Positions 35,539 through 43,449 of a stretch of 44,612 nt of DNA are shown in pieces (within the stretch, counting starts at the first letter, position 1; the number at the start of each line of letters is the position of its first letter). Where the stretch lies: the NCBI GenBank assembly GCA_002309695.1, contig DBXV01000004.1:139775-184386 (forward strand), given 5' to 3'. Both the position numbers and the translations under genes were made by a program. The stretch is from Myxococcales bacterium UBA1203. Lineage in GTDB: Bacteria; Myxococcota; Myxococcia; Myxococcales; UBA5297. The notes below the pieces were generated by a model. That model worked only from the letters and a program-made list of their open reading frames with translations, searched no databases and had not been told where the DNA came from.

Positions 35539-36404
35539 GGCGCGCTCCCTGTGGCCGCTTTGTCGGCGGCATCCGCTTTTGACGGCGCTTCCGCATTCGC
35601 TGGCGCCTCAGGCGAGGCATCCTGCTCGGCCTGTTTCGCCTTTTGCGAAGTGGGAACGCCGCCTTTGGCGAGCTCTTCATCCGGGTCGGGAATCAGCTTG
35701 AGCTGCTCGTGGGCGTCGAGCGGCTCGTGGGTGATGTCGGCACAGATGTGCCCGTCGCGCACGGTGATGACCCTATGTGCGTACTCGGCAATGTCCGGCT
35801 CGTGCGTGACGAGAACGACGGTAATGCCCGCCTTCACGAGGTCCTGAAAAATGCCCATCACCTCGACGCTCGTCCGCGAGTCGAGGTTGCCCGTGGGCTC
35901 GTCGGCGAGGAGGAGGCGCGGCTTGCCGGCAATGGCGCGGGCGATGGCCACGCGCTGCTGCTGCCCGCCGGAGAGCTGGCTCGGATGGTGGTCCATGCGC
36001 TTTTCCAGACCGACCTTGATGAGCGCTTCCCGCGAACGGACGTGCCGCTCGGCGCGGGGAACGCCGGCATAGACGAGCGGCAGCTCGACATTTTCCTGAG
36101 CACTCGTGCGGGCCAGCAAATTGAAGTTCTGGAACACGAACCCGATGAACCGGTTGCGGATGTCGGCGAGTTCGTCGCGGCTGAGTTTGGAAACGTCCGT
36201 ACCGTCGAGCAGATAGGTGCCGCTGGTGGGGCGGTCGAGGCAGCCCAGAATGTTCATCAGCGTGGATTTGCCCGAGCCTGACGTTCCCATGATGGCCACG
36301 AGCATTCCCGGCTCGATGGCCAGCGACACGCCGCGCAGCGCCCTCACCTGGACTTCGCCCGAGTCGTAAATCTTCTGCAGATTGTTGATTTCGATGAGTG
36401 CCAT
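35535..36404 (-). CDS. MacB-type ABC ATPase (LolD-like)
   Basis: 289 residues. Walker A GTSGSGKST (40-48), Q-loop, signature LSGGQQQR (144-151), Walker B LLLADEP (164-170) and H-loop VTHEPD. Sequence type is the LolD/MacB/FtsE-like group. A C-terminal extension (about 225-289), rich in Ala, Glu, Lys and Pro, is not usual in the family. The stop overlaps the permease start. It lies 106 bp after macA in the same direction. The ATPase of an FtsEX complex would belong to the same superfamily, but linkage to macA, permease and tolC makes the MacB assignment far more likely. Confidence 0.93.
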
Positions 36405-36510
36405 GGCGCCTCTGCACTTGAGGATTTGGCCCGCAGGCGGCCTGACGCAGTCAGCGCCAGTGCCGCCATGTTTTTTCGCCCTTCATCAGCTCCTTAAGAG
36501 CTCCCGTCTC

Positions 36511-37911
36511 TCAGCGGGGCGGCGGGGGCGGACCTCCGGGAAATCCGCCGCGCCTCGGCCCCCCCCCCGAAGGCTTCTTCTTGGAAACGGCGGGGCCGCC
36601 CGCATAGCTGGTGATGATTTTGTCCCCGGCCTTCAGCTCTTTGAGCGCGGGCATTCCCGGCGGAAGCTCCTTGGGCGGCGGCGCCTGCGTGATCGAGGTC
36701 TGCTTGCCGTCGGTGATGCTCACCAGGACAGGCACGGGCCTGGGCTGGTCGTTCTGGTCGAGCAGCCAGACAAAATTCATCTTCTTGGACACATCTCCGC
36801 CCGGAGGAGGAGGCATCCCACCCGGCGGCGGTCCATGAGGTCCCGCACCGCCCGGAGGAGGCGGCCCCTTGGGCGGCGGCGTCACTCCCATCTTTTCCAG
36901 CTCGGCGCGCCGCATCTCTCTGGCCAGCTTGAGGAACGTCTCGTCCGGCTTAAAGCGCAGTGCCGTATTGGGAACGACGAGCACATCGTGCTCCTCTGCC
37001 GTCTTGAAGCGCACCTCGGCGGTCATGCCGGGCAGGAGCTTCAGGTCCGGATTCTCCACGGAGACCACCGCGTTGTAGGTGACGACATTCTGCGACGTCG
37101 TCGGCGAGTAGCGAACCTCCTTCACCACGCCCTGGAAGGTGATGTTGGGGTAGGCGTCCACGCTGAACTCCACGTCCATGCCCTGACGAATCGCCCCCAC
37201 GTCCGACTCGGCCACGCTGGTATTGATTTCCATCTTCCTCAGGTCTTCGGCGATGGAGAACAGGGTGGGCGCCTGCATAGAGGCCGCCACCGTCTGCCCC
37301 ACATCCACATCCCTGGAGATGACCACGCCGTCGATGGGCGAATAAATCTTCGTGTAGGCGAGATTGGTCATCTTCATTTCCAGGTTCGCCTTGGCCTGGG
37401 CCAGCTGAGCCTTATTGGTCAGAAGCTGGGCCTCCAGGAGCTTCTGCTGAGAGAGGGCGGTGTCGGCTTCCGACTGCGACACCAGCTTCTTCTCAGCCAG
37501 CGACTTGGAGCGCTGATAGGACAGCCGCGCGTTGGAGAGCTGGGCCTCGGTCCCTTTGATGGTGGCCTCTGCCGACGCAACGGACGCCTTGGCGCTGGCC
37601 ACCTCCGACTCAAAAATCAGCGGATCGATTTTCGCCACCAGCTGTCCCTTCTTCACCTGTGTGTTGAAGTCGGCGAACAGCTGCAAAATCCGCCCGGAAA
37701 TCTGGCTGCCCACCTCAACCGTGACGCGCGGGGACAGCGTTCCCGTGGCAGTCACCCACGACGCAATGTCGCCCCGGGAGACCTCCGCGGTCGTAAACGT
37801 CACCTTCTCGGTCTTGGGCGCCAATGTCGCCTGATAGGCGCCATAACCACCGCCTCCCAGGATGAGCACCACCACGCCCCAAATCCACCGGCTGCTCTTT
37901 TTTCCCGCCAC
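36511..37911 (-). CDS. MacA-type periplasmic adaptor (HlyD family)
   Basis: 466 residues. N-terminal anchor (about 8-28), biotinyl-lipoyl-like domain (QISGRILQLFADFNTQVKKGQLVAKIDP), an alpha-hairpin (about 90-150: KASVASAEATIKGTEAQLSNARL), a second lipoyl half (KIYSPIDGVVISRDVDVGQTV) and a beta-barrel region. The membrane-proximal part carries a Pro/Gly-rich insertion (about 345-385) with repeated PPPGG, and the tail is Gly/Pro/Arg-rich (GGPPPPPR). Both are unusual in MacA. It starts at a GTG preceded by the strong GAGGAGGAGGG. It is the first gene of the macA-ATPase-permease-tolC operon; the promoter is at 37977-38006. Confidence 0.92.
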   Translation of the reverse strand: MAGKKSSRWIWGVVVLILGGGGYGAYQATLAPKTEKVTFTTAEVSRGDIASWVTATGTLSPRVTVEVGSQISGRILQLFADFNTQVKKGQLVAKIDPLIFESEVASAKASVASAEATIKGTEAQLSNARLSYQRSKSLAEKKLVSQSEADTALSQQKLLEAQLLTNKAQLAQAKANLEMKMTNLAYTKIYSPIDGVVISRDVDVGQTVAASMQAPTLFSIAEDLRKMEINTSVAESDVGAIRQGMDVEFSVDAYPNITFQGVVKEVRYSPTTSQNVVTYNAVVSVENPDLKLLPGMTAEVRFKTAEEHDVLVVPNTALRFKPDETFLKLAREMRRAELEKMGVTPPPKGPPPPGGAGPHGPPPGGMPPPPGGDVSKKMNFVWLLDQNDQPRPVPVLVSITDGKQTSITQAPPPKELPPGMPALKELKAGDKIITSYAGGPAVSKKKPSGGGPRRGGFPGGPPPPPR

Positions 37912-37976
37912 GGGACCCTCCTCCTCATCGGTTCATCGAAATTTTGATTCAGCTCCAGTCCGAAAAAATGGCGGCG

Positions 37977-38006
37977 CCTTTGGAACGATTCACCGGCCGG
38001 GCGCAA
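37977..38006 (-). promoter_or_regulatory. Promoter of the MacAB-TolC-like operon
   Basis: Minus strand: -35 TTGCGC (38001-38006), 18-nt spacer, -10 CAAAGG (37977-37982), then CGCCGCC and ATTTTTT. The -35 lies inside the inverted repeat at 38001-38017. The leader of about 60 nt has no terminator. Confidence 0.5.
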
Positions 38007-38017
38007 CATGTTTGCGC
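38001..38017. promoter_or_regulatory. Inverted-repeat operator candidate over the macA -35 element
   Basis: GCGCAA-N5-TTGCGC, a perfect 6-bp inverted repeat. It covers the -35 element of the efflux operon, a position suited to repression. The regulator is unknown. Confidence 0.45.
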
Positions 38018-38038
38018 AGGCAGTTTTCACGAATGGAC

Positions 38039-38054
38039 GCTGAATTTTTTCAGC
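38039..38054. promoter_or_regulatory. Perfect palindrome in the macA / TerB-like divergent region
   Basis: GCTGAA-TTTT-TTCAGC, lying between the two divergent promoters. It may be an operator. On neither strand is it followed by a T-run, so it is not a terminator. The rest of the 37912-38385 interval holds promoters and one terminator but no gene. Confidence 0.3.
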
Positions 38055-38119
38055 CGCGTTTCCCCTTCAAAGCTGTCCCTGCGGCCTCATCTGGACCGCA
38101 TGTCCGCAGAACAAATTTC

Positions 38120-38147
38120 TTGTCTGGACAGCCGGGGGCCGTAAAAG
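38120..38147 (+). promoter_or_regulatory. Promoter of the TerB-like gene
   Basis: -35 TTGTCT (38120-38125), 16-nt spacer, -10 TAAAAG (38142-38147), then GGCGCGCCG and TTTTT. Predicted leader about 230 nt. Confidence 0.6.
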
Positions 38148-38259
38148 GGCGCGCCGTTTTTGGCTCCACCCCGCAAGCGTGCCGATGGAAGCGGGCATTT
38201 TTGAAGAAACGCCCTCGATTCGGCCTCTGACGCCGCGCCGCGTGAGCCCTCGAATTAAA

Positions 38260-38302
38260 CCCTGCCAACCAACTCAGACGTGCCGCAGGGCTTTTTTCTT
38301 TT
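38260..38302 (+). terminator. Terminator inside the TerB-like leader
   Basis: Stem CCCTGC (38260-38265) / GCAGGG (38285-38290), followed by C, TTTTTT, C and TTTTT. It lies about 105-150 nt after the predicted start and 84 nt before the ATG. Confidence 0.7.
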
Positions 38303-38385
38303 TGACGCTGTTTGTTGCCGAGTCGGGGCCTGCGTCCGCCGCCGACATCGCGTTTCCCTCAAGCACGGACGTTCCGAGGTCCCCC

Positions 38386-38871
38386 ATGTCAGAGCTCATC
38401 GATCTGTCGAATCCCAAAGAGGCTGCCGTTCTGGACTTGCTGGCGCTGGCCATCGCCGCCGATGGCCATGTGGACACCAGCGAAATCATGTTCGCCACGG
38501 ACCGCATCAAGGTCCTGCTGGGGCTCAACGAGGCCAATGACGGCGATCTGGTGCGCGAAATCGGCGCAAAAATCGGTGAGTGCATCCAGCGGCTGAAGAC
38601 GGACGGCACCGAGTTCTTCATGCAGTGCGCCGTCGCCAACTTTGAAACCGCTGAGGAGCGGGAGATGGTCTTCGCCCTCTGTGCGGCTCTGGTCTGCGTG
38701 GACGGCCATCTGGCCCCGGATGAGGCTGAATTTCTCACGCAGCTGCGCGTCCTCCTCGGCATGAGCGAAGCGCAGGTTCTCTGCGGCGTCGTCGGCCTGG
38801 CCACCCAGCTGGCTCAGCAGAACGCCGGCTGCTGCTGTGACCATGAAGGCTGCGACTGCCAGAAGGACTAA
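38386..38871 (+). CDS. TerB-like helical domain protein with Cys-rich C-terminus
   Basis: 161 residues, all-helical. Two acidic-loop repeats (LLALAIAADGHVDTSEI and ALCAALVCVDGHLAPDEAEFL) match the metal-binding pattern of TerB/DjlA-type domains, where an Asp-Gly turn is followed by Glu. The C-terminal tail is Cys/Asp-rich (AGCCCDHEGCDCQKD, six Cys in 15 residues) and could bind metal. TerB domains are tied to tellurite resistance and membrane stress, but most have no assigned task. Start chosen at MSELIDLSNPKEA, preceded by CGAGG seven bases upstream; longer in-frame extensions cover the leader terminator. Confidence 0.82.
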   Translation: MSELIDLSNPKEAAVLDLLALAIAADGHVDTSEIMFATDRIKVLLGLNEANDGDLVREIGAKIGECIQRLKTDGTEFFMQCAVANFETAEEREMVFALCAALVCVDGHLAPDEAEFLTQLRVLLGMSEAQVLCGVVGLATQLAQQNAGCCCDHEGCDCQKD

Positions 38872-38942
38872 AATCAGCCCTCCACAGTTCACGTCTCTGA
38901 CTGCCCGCCCGCCGCGGCCAGTCAGGAATCGTCAGAAACCAC

Positions 38943-38982
38943 AAAAAAGCCCCGCCTCCATTTCGGAGAGCGGGGCTTTTCT
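38943..38982. terminator. Bidirectional terminator between TerB-like and DHS-like genes
   Basis: A 7-bp stem GCCCCGC (38949-38955) / GCGGGGC (38970-38976), flanked by AAAAAA and TTTT-C-TTTTT. It serves convergent genes. Confidence 0.85.
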
Positions 38983-39005
38983 TTTTCGGATGAAGCCTCG
39001 CGGTG

Positions 39006-39039
39006 AGGCTCAGCCTGTCCTCAGGCTCAGCCTGTCTTT
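39006..39039. repeat. Tandem 17-bp direct repeat at the 3' end of the DHS-like gene
   Basis: AGGCTCAGCCTGTCCTC is followed directly by the same sequence ending TTT (two changes). The second copy touches the stop codon of the gene read on the minus strand. Confidence 0.7.
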
Positions 39040-40114
39040 AGGCCTTCTTGCCGAGAATCTTGTCCACGGTGAGGTTGGTGTTGGCCTTCTTGCCGACGAC
39101 CTTCTCGATCATGGCGTTGGCCTCGGCGGGGTGATGCTTGGCCTCGAGCAGGGCGCGGATGATGAGCGGGGCGACAATCGTGGCGTCCGACTCGATGACG
39201 TACATCGGCGTGTCCTCGGTCAGCTTGTCCCAGGTGATTTTCTCGTTGGGCGTGGCGCCGGAGTACGAGCCGTAGGAGCAGGTCGAGTCGGAAATCTGGC
39301 AGAAGTAGGCCCACGGCTTCACCGGCTCTTCCAGGTCGTACTTGATGGAGGGCACGACGCAGATGGGGAAGTCGCCCGCGATGCCGCCGCCGATCTGGAA
39401 GAAGCCGCAGCCGGCCTTGGGCGCGCTGAGCTCTTTGTAGCGGTCGTAGAAGTCGGCCATGTATTCGATGCCGCTCTTCACGATGGAGGCGTTCAGGGTG
39501 CCGTGCTTCACGTAGCTGGTGAAGATGTTGCCGAAGGTCGAGTCCTCGTGACCGGGAACGACGATGGGAATCTTCTTTTCGGCGGCGGCCAGGAGCCAGC
39601 AGTCCTCGCGGCGGCCCTGATAAATCGCGGGGTCGATGCTCTTCACGAGCTCGCAGAGGTACTCGTGCCAGAAATGGCGCTCACCGTTGTCGTGGGCCTT
39701 TTTCCACATCGGCACCATCAGCTTTTCGACGGCGCGGAAGGCCTCGTCCTCGGGGATGCTGGTGTCGGTGACGCGGCGCAGGTTGGCGTCGCGAATCGCG
39801 CTGTCGTCTTCCTTGCGGAAATAGCGGTAGTCGCTGAAGTCCTTGTAGTGGTGGTGAGCGACCAGCCTGAAGATTGACTCCTCGATGTTGGCGCCCGTGC
39901 AGGAGATGCCGTGAATCAGGCCCTCGCGGATGGCGGGCGCCAGCGTGATGCCGAGCTGCGCCGTGGACATGGCACCGGCGATGGCCCAGAACATGTGGCC
40001 GCCCTCTTCGATGTGCCTCCAGTAGGAGACGAAGGCGTCACGCAGAGCGCGGGCGTTGTAGCTTTTGTAGTTGTCGAGGATGAAGCTGAGGATGGGGAGG
40101 TTCTCGGAAGACAT
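39038..40114 (-). CDS. Deoxyhypusine-synthase-like protein
   Basis: 358 residues. DHS-family segments are clear: GLIHGISCTGANIEESIF, VVPGHEDSTFGN, GIEYMADFYDRYK, GCGFFQIGGGIAGDFPICVVPSIKYD, then SYSGATPNEKITWDKLTED. The last aligns with the eukaryotic active-site region, and Lys297 (WDKL) is in the place of the catalytic lysine that carries the aminobutyl group. In eukaryotes the enzyme uses NAD and spermidine to modify eIF5A; bacteria lack that substrate, and bacterial relatives are variously thought to make homospermidine or to act on other amines. The substrate here is unknown. Start chosen at MSSENLPILSF; GGCAGGTCG lies upstream. The promoter is 100 bp upstream with a terminator in between. 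Confidence 0.88.
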   Translation of the reverse strand: MSSENLPILSFILDNYKSYNARALRDAFVSYWRHIEEGGHMFWAIAGAMSTAQLGITLAPAIREGLIHGISCTGANIEESIFRLVAHHHYKDFSDYRYFRKEDDSAIRDANLRRVTDTSIPEDEAFRAVEKLMVPMWKKAHDNGERHFWHEYLCELVKSIDPAIYQGRREDCWLLAAAEKKIPIVVPGHEDSTFGNIFTSYVKHGTLNASIVKSGIEYMADFYDRYKELSAPKAGCGFFQIGGGIAGDFPICVVPSIKYDLEEPVKPWAYFCQISDSTCSYGSYSGATPNEKITWDKLTEDTPMYVIESDATIVAPLIIRALLEAKHHPAEANAMIEKVVGKKANTNLTVDKILGKKA

Positions 40115-40148
40115 TTTTGCGACCTGCCTGTTGGGGTTTGGGGAAAAC

Positions 40149-40178
40149 AAAAAAAGCGCACCTCCTCGAAGAGGGCGC
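40149..40178 (-). terminator. Terminator inside the DHS-like leader
   Basis: Minus strand: GCGC-CCTC / GAGG-T-GCGC stem with one bulge and a TTCGAG loop (40156-40178), followed by seven T (complement of A40149-40155). It lies 35-64 nt before the ATG and 28-57 nt after the predicted start. Confidence 0.7.
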
Positions 40179-40212
40179 TCTGCCTGCCGACATCGGCGAC
40201 AAACGGCGGCGG

Positions 40213-40240
40213 CTTCTAGGAACTTTGGCCGGTGTGGCAA
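40213..40240 (-). promoter_or_regulatory. Promoter of the DHS-like gene
   Basis: Minus strand: -35 TTGCCA (40235-40240), 16-nt spacer, -10 TAGAAG (40213-40218), then CCGCCGCCG and TTTG. A divergent, weaker plus-strand candidate (TTGGCC with 16 nt to AAGGGG, 40225-40252) overlaps it and could serve the PfkB gene. Confidence 0.6.
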
Positions 40241-40347
40241 GGAGAAAAGGGGCGCACATCTTCCTCTTCCGCGCGCGCAGGCTGGAGCGGTCAGAGAGGA
40301 AGCATCCAGACACTCCCGCCCATTTTCCGACACAAGGCAGGCAATTC

Positions 40348-41262
40348 ATGGCTCGCATTCTGGTTTCCGGCCTCGTCAACATCGAGACCACTGTCCGCGT
40401 CCGTCAGTTTCCTCTCCCCTACTATCCGGTGGACTACCCGTTTTTCGGCGTCAGGAGCGGCGTTGCCGGCGTCGCCTTCAACGTCGCCAAAGCGCTGAAA
40501 ACGCTGGGGGACGAACCGATGCTCCGTGCCTTCGCGGCCAATGATGCCGAAGGAGCGCGCATCCGCGCGGAGCTGAAATCACTGGATCTCCCGGACAGCG
40601 GGCTTTCCGGCGACATTTCCGAAACCCCGGCCTCGGTCGTCCTCTACGACAGTGAAGGCAGGCGGCAGATTCACTGCGATCTGAAGGATGTGCAGGAGCG
40701 GTCATTCCCCATCGGCACCGACAGCCTGCGGGACATCAGCCTGGCCGTGGCGTGCAACATCAATTTCAACCGCCCGCTGCTCCGGACCGCCCGGGAGAGG
40801 GGCATCCCCATCGCCACGGACGTCCACGTCCTGAGTTCCCCGGATGACGCCTACAATCGGGAATTTCTGGAAAACGCGGACATCGTCTTTCTCAGCGATG
40901 AGGGCATCTCCGGCGACCATGCCGCGTTCATCCGCTGCCTCGCGCAGCGCTTTCCCGCCAAAATCATCGTCCTGGGCGAGGGCGGGAGCGGTGCCTCCCT
41001 GTTCGACAGAAACACCGGGGACATCGTCCGGCTGAACGCCGCCCGCACGGACAGGGTGTCCAGCACCGTCGGCGCGGGCGATGCGCTCTTCAGCGCCTTC
41101 ATTCATTTCTGGCTGAGCGGCATCCGGCCTGTGGAGGCGCTCCGGCTGGCCGAAACCTTCGCCGCTGCCAAAATCGCCGCCAGCGGAGCCTCTGCCGGCT
41201 TCATCAGTGAGGCTGAAACCCTCCGGCGCCATGCCGCGGCTCCCGCCGATTTCAGAAGCTGA
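40348..41262 (+). CDS. PfkB-family carbohydrate kinase
   Basis: 304 residues. PfkB fold: N-terminal strand ARILVSGLVNIETTV, substrate/hinge segment SGVAGVAFNVAKALKTLG, and the C-terminal signature VSSTVGAGDALFSAFIHFW, whose GAGD contains the catalytic Asp. The kinase probably phosphorylates a sugar or nucleoside, but the substrate cannot be read from sequence. It is divergent from the DHS-like gene, with about 233 bp between the start codons. A shared regulatory region is possible. The start is the ATG preceded by AAGGCAGGCAATTC; in-frame codons further upstream lie over the divergent promoter region. Confidence 0.88.
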   Translation: MARILVSGLVNIETTVRVRQFPLPYYPVDYPFFGVRSGVAGVAFNVAKALKTLGDEPMLRAFAANDAEGARIRAELKSLDLPDSGLSGDISETPASVVLYDSEGRRQIHCDLKDVQERSFPIGTDSLRDISLAVACNINFNRPLLRTARERGIPIATDVHVLSSPDDAYNREFLENADIVFLSDEGISGDHAAFIRCLAQRFPAKIIVLGEGGSGASLFDRNTGDIVRLNAARTDRVSSTVGAGDALFSAFIHFWLSGIRPVEALRLAETFAAAKIAASGASAGFISEAETLRRHAAAPADFRS

Positions 41263-41343
41263 CAGTTCCGAAACGAAATTTTTCAGGCCGCCGCCAAACC
41301 TCAAGGACAGCAGCGCGCCGGACGCCCCGCCCAAAAGGCCTGT

Positions 41344-41459
41344 CAATACAAATAATCCACAGTCTTTCCTTCATTAACCGATTGATTTTGTTGAGTTTTT
41401 TCTTAATCCACCGGTTTTCCACAGGTTGTGAACAAGCCCTTGACCTTACCTTTTGACCG
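41344..41459. other. AT-rich intergenic segment with DnaA-box-like sites
   Basis: A 115-bp segment much richer in A/T than its surroundings contains TAATCCACA (41353-41361), TAATCCACC (41404-41412), TTTTCCACA (41415-41423) and, inverted, TGTGAACAA (41427-41435). Each is one or two changes from the DnaA box TTATCCACA. This could be a replication-origin-like unwinding region, a DnaA titration site or a DnaA-regulated promoter. No dnaA or dnaN gene lies in the window. Confidence 0.35.
41382..41409 (+). promoter_or_regulatory. Candidate promoter for the NIF3-family gene
   Basis: -35 TTGATT (41382-41387), 16-nt spacer, -10 TAATCC (41404-41409). The -10 overlaps a DnaA-box-like site. Confidence 0.4.
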
Positions 41460-41530
41460 GTCCCCCGGCGGCCAGAGCCTGCCCCGCCAAAACTCCAAAA
41501 TCCGGACTTTCACGAAGGAACATCACGCTC

Positions 41531-42301
<771 letters not shown>

Positions 42302-42336
42302 CGCCCGCTGGCTGACCGGGGCGGCTTTCGTCCCGG

Positions 42337-42370
42337 CCGGGAGCCTGACCAACCCGGGAGCCTGACCAAC
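42337..42370 (+). repeat. Perfect tandem 17-bp repeat duplicating the ribosome-binding site
   Basis: Two exact copies of CCGGGAGCCTGACCAAC lie directly before the ATG at 42371. Each contains GGGAG, so the message has two possible Shine-Dalgarno sites, 10 and 27 nt from the start codon. Confidence 0.8.
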
Positions 42371-43339
42371 ATGGTGCGCCCGCCTTCCAGAGCCTTTTTC
42401 AGACGAAAAGCTGCCTGCGCCGTCCTGTGGCTGACCGCCGCAGCCTGTACCCCCGCGCTGTCGGAGCTGCGCAAAGACATCCCTGCTTCCGAAATGCAGT
42501 TCGAAATAGCGCTCCTGGATGGCGACCCGCTGGGGCGCCTCTCAGCCATCCGCCGCCTCTGCCACCCTCTGGCCACCCCGGAACAGCAGCGGCTGGGGTT
42601 CGACATTGCCCGGCGCGCCGTGCAGCCCGTCGGTTCGGCAGAAACGGAACAGGCCGATTCGACAAAATCAGCAGCCCAGCCGCCGCCTGCACCCGCTGAA
42701 AATCTGGAGCTGGCCCGCTGCGCCGCGCTGATTGCCGCCGATCCGAACACTGCTCAGGACGAGCGCGCGGCCTTTCTGGATGAGGGAATCGCCGCCGCGC
42801 GCCGGGCCGGTTCCGACGCCATCCTCACAGGAAAATGTGCGGAGGCCGGCGAGAACGGCACCGACGAAAAAGCGCTCTCCTCTCAGCCGCCAGCCCCTCA
42901 GACATGCTCAGCGGAAAACGCTCAGGCCGCCTATGTTCACGCCGTGCTCGCGGGCCAAAAGATGCGCTTGGCAGGAATGACCGAGGCGCTCAGACTTCTG
43001 GGAGAAGAGATGGCGCTTCTGAAGGCGGCACAGGCCGTTCCCGATGAAGACCAGGGCGGTCCGCTGAGGCTGCTGGGATTCATCTATCTGAAAGCCCCTG
43101 CATGGCCGGCGGGGCCGGGCGATCTGGACAAATCTCTGGAGCTCCTCAGTGCCGCGGTGAGCCGCTATCCCTCGCATCCGCTCAATCATCTTTTTCTGGC
43201 GGCGGCGCTGAACGAGGACGGCGACAGGGAAGCAGCTGCCGCCGAAATTTCACGGGGGCTCCAGCTGGCGGACGAGCAACTCTGGGGAAGACAGGCAGCC
43301 CAGTGGCGCGACCTGGATGCCCTGACCGAGGTCCGTTAG
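42371..43339 (+). CDS. TPR-like lipoprotein (TatT-like)
   Basis: 322 residues. Basic N-terminus, hydrophobic core and lipobox LTAAAC near Cys26. The rest is helical with a Pro/Ala-rich gap (about 95-112). The last third (DLDKSLELLSAAVSRYPSHPLNHLFLAAALNEDGDREAAAAEI) looks like two TPR units and resembles the TRAP-transporter-associated TatT lipoprotein style, but no TRAP genes are nearby. Four Cys in the mature part could form disulfides. The start is directly preceded by the duplicated ribosome-binding site. The uppP gene follows with its own promoter. Confidence 0.78.
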   Translation: MVRPPSRAFFRRKAACAVLWLTAAACTPALSELRKDIPASEMQFEIALLDGDPLGRLSAIRRLCHPLATPEQQRLGFDIARRAVQPVGSAETEQADSTKSAAQPPPAPAENLELARCAALIAADPNTAQDERAAFLDEGIAAARRAGSDAILTGKCAEAGENGTDEKALSSQPPAPQTCSAENAQAAYVHAVLAGQKMRLAGMTEALRLLGEEMALLKAAQAVPDEDQGGPLRLLGFIYLKAPAWPAGPGDLDKSLELLSAAVSRYPSHPLNHLFLAAALNEDGDREAAAAEISRGLQLADEQLWGRQAAQWRDLDALTEVR

Positions 43340-43411
43340 GCACCCGCCGCAGCCGAAGGAAGAGGGACCGACGAATGAGCGCCGGCGAATGCTCCGGGGA
43401 TTCCGGGCCCA

Positions 43412-43440
43412 TTGCATTCCCATGGTCCCATCTCTAATGC
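43412..43440 (+). promoter_or_regulatory. Leaderless promoter of uppP
   Basis: -35 TTGCAT (43412-43417), 17-nt spacer, -10 TAATGC (43435-43440), then CGCCCGCCC and the ATG at 43450. No Shine-Dalgarno lies in the nine G/C bases before the ATG. Confidence 0.6.
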
Positions 43441-43449
43441 CGCCCGCCC

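Noticed and set aside
40038..40191. Short frame starting in the DHS-like leader that overlaps the gene start out of frame
   Set aside because: No ribosome-binding site and the frame only continues because of GC-rich bias; not supported as a leader peptide.
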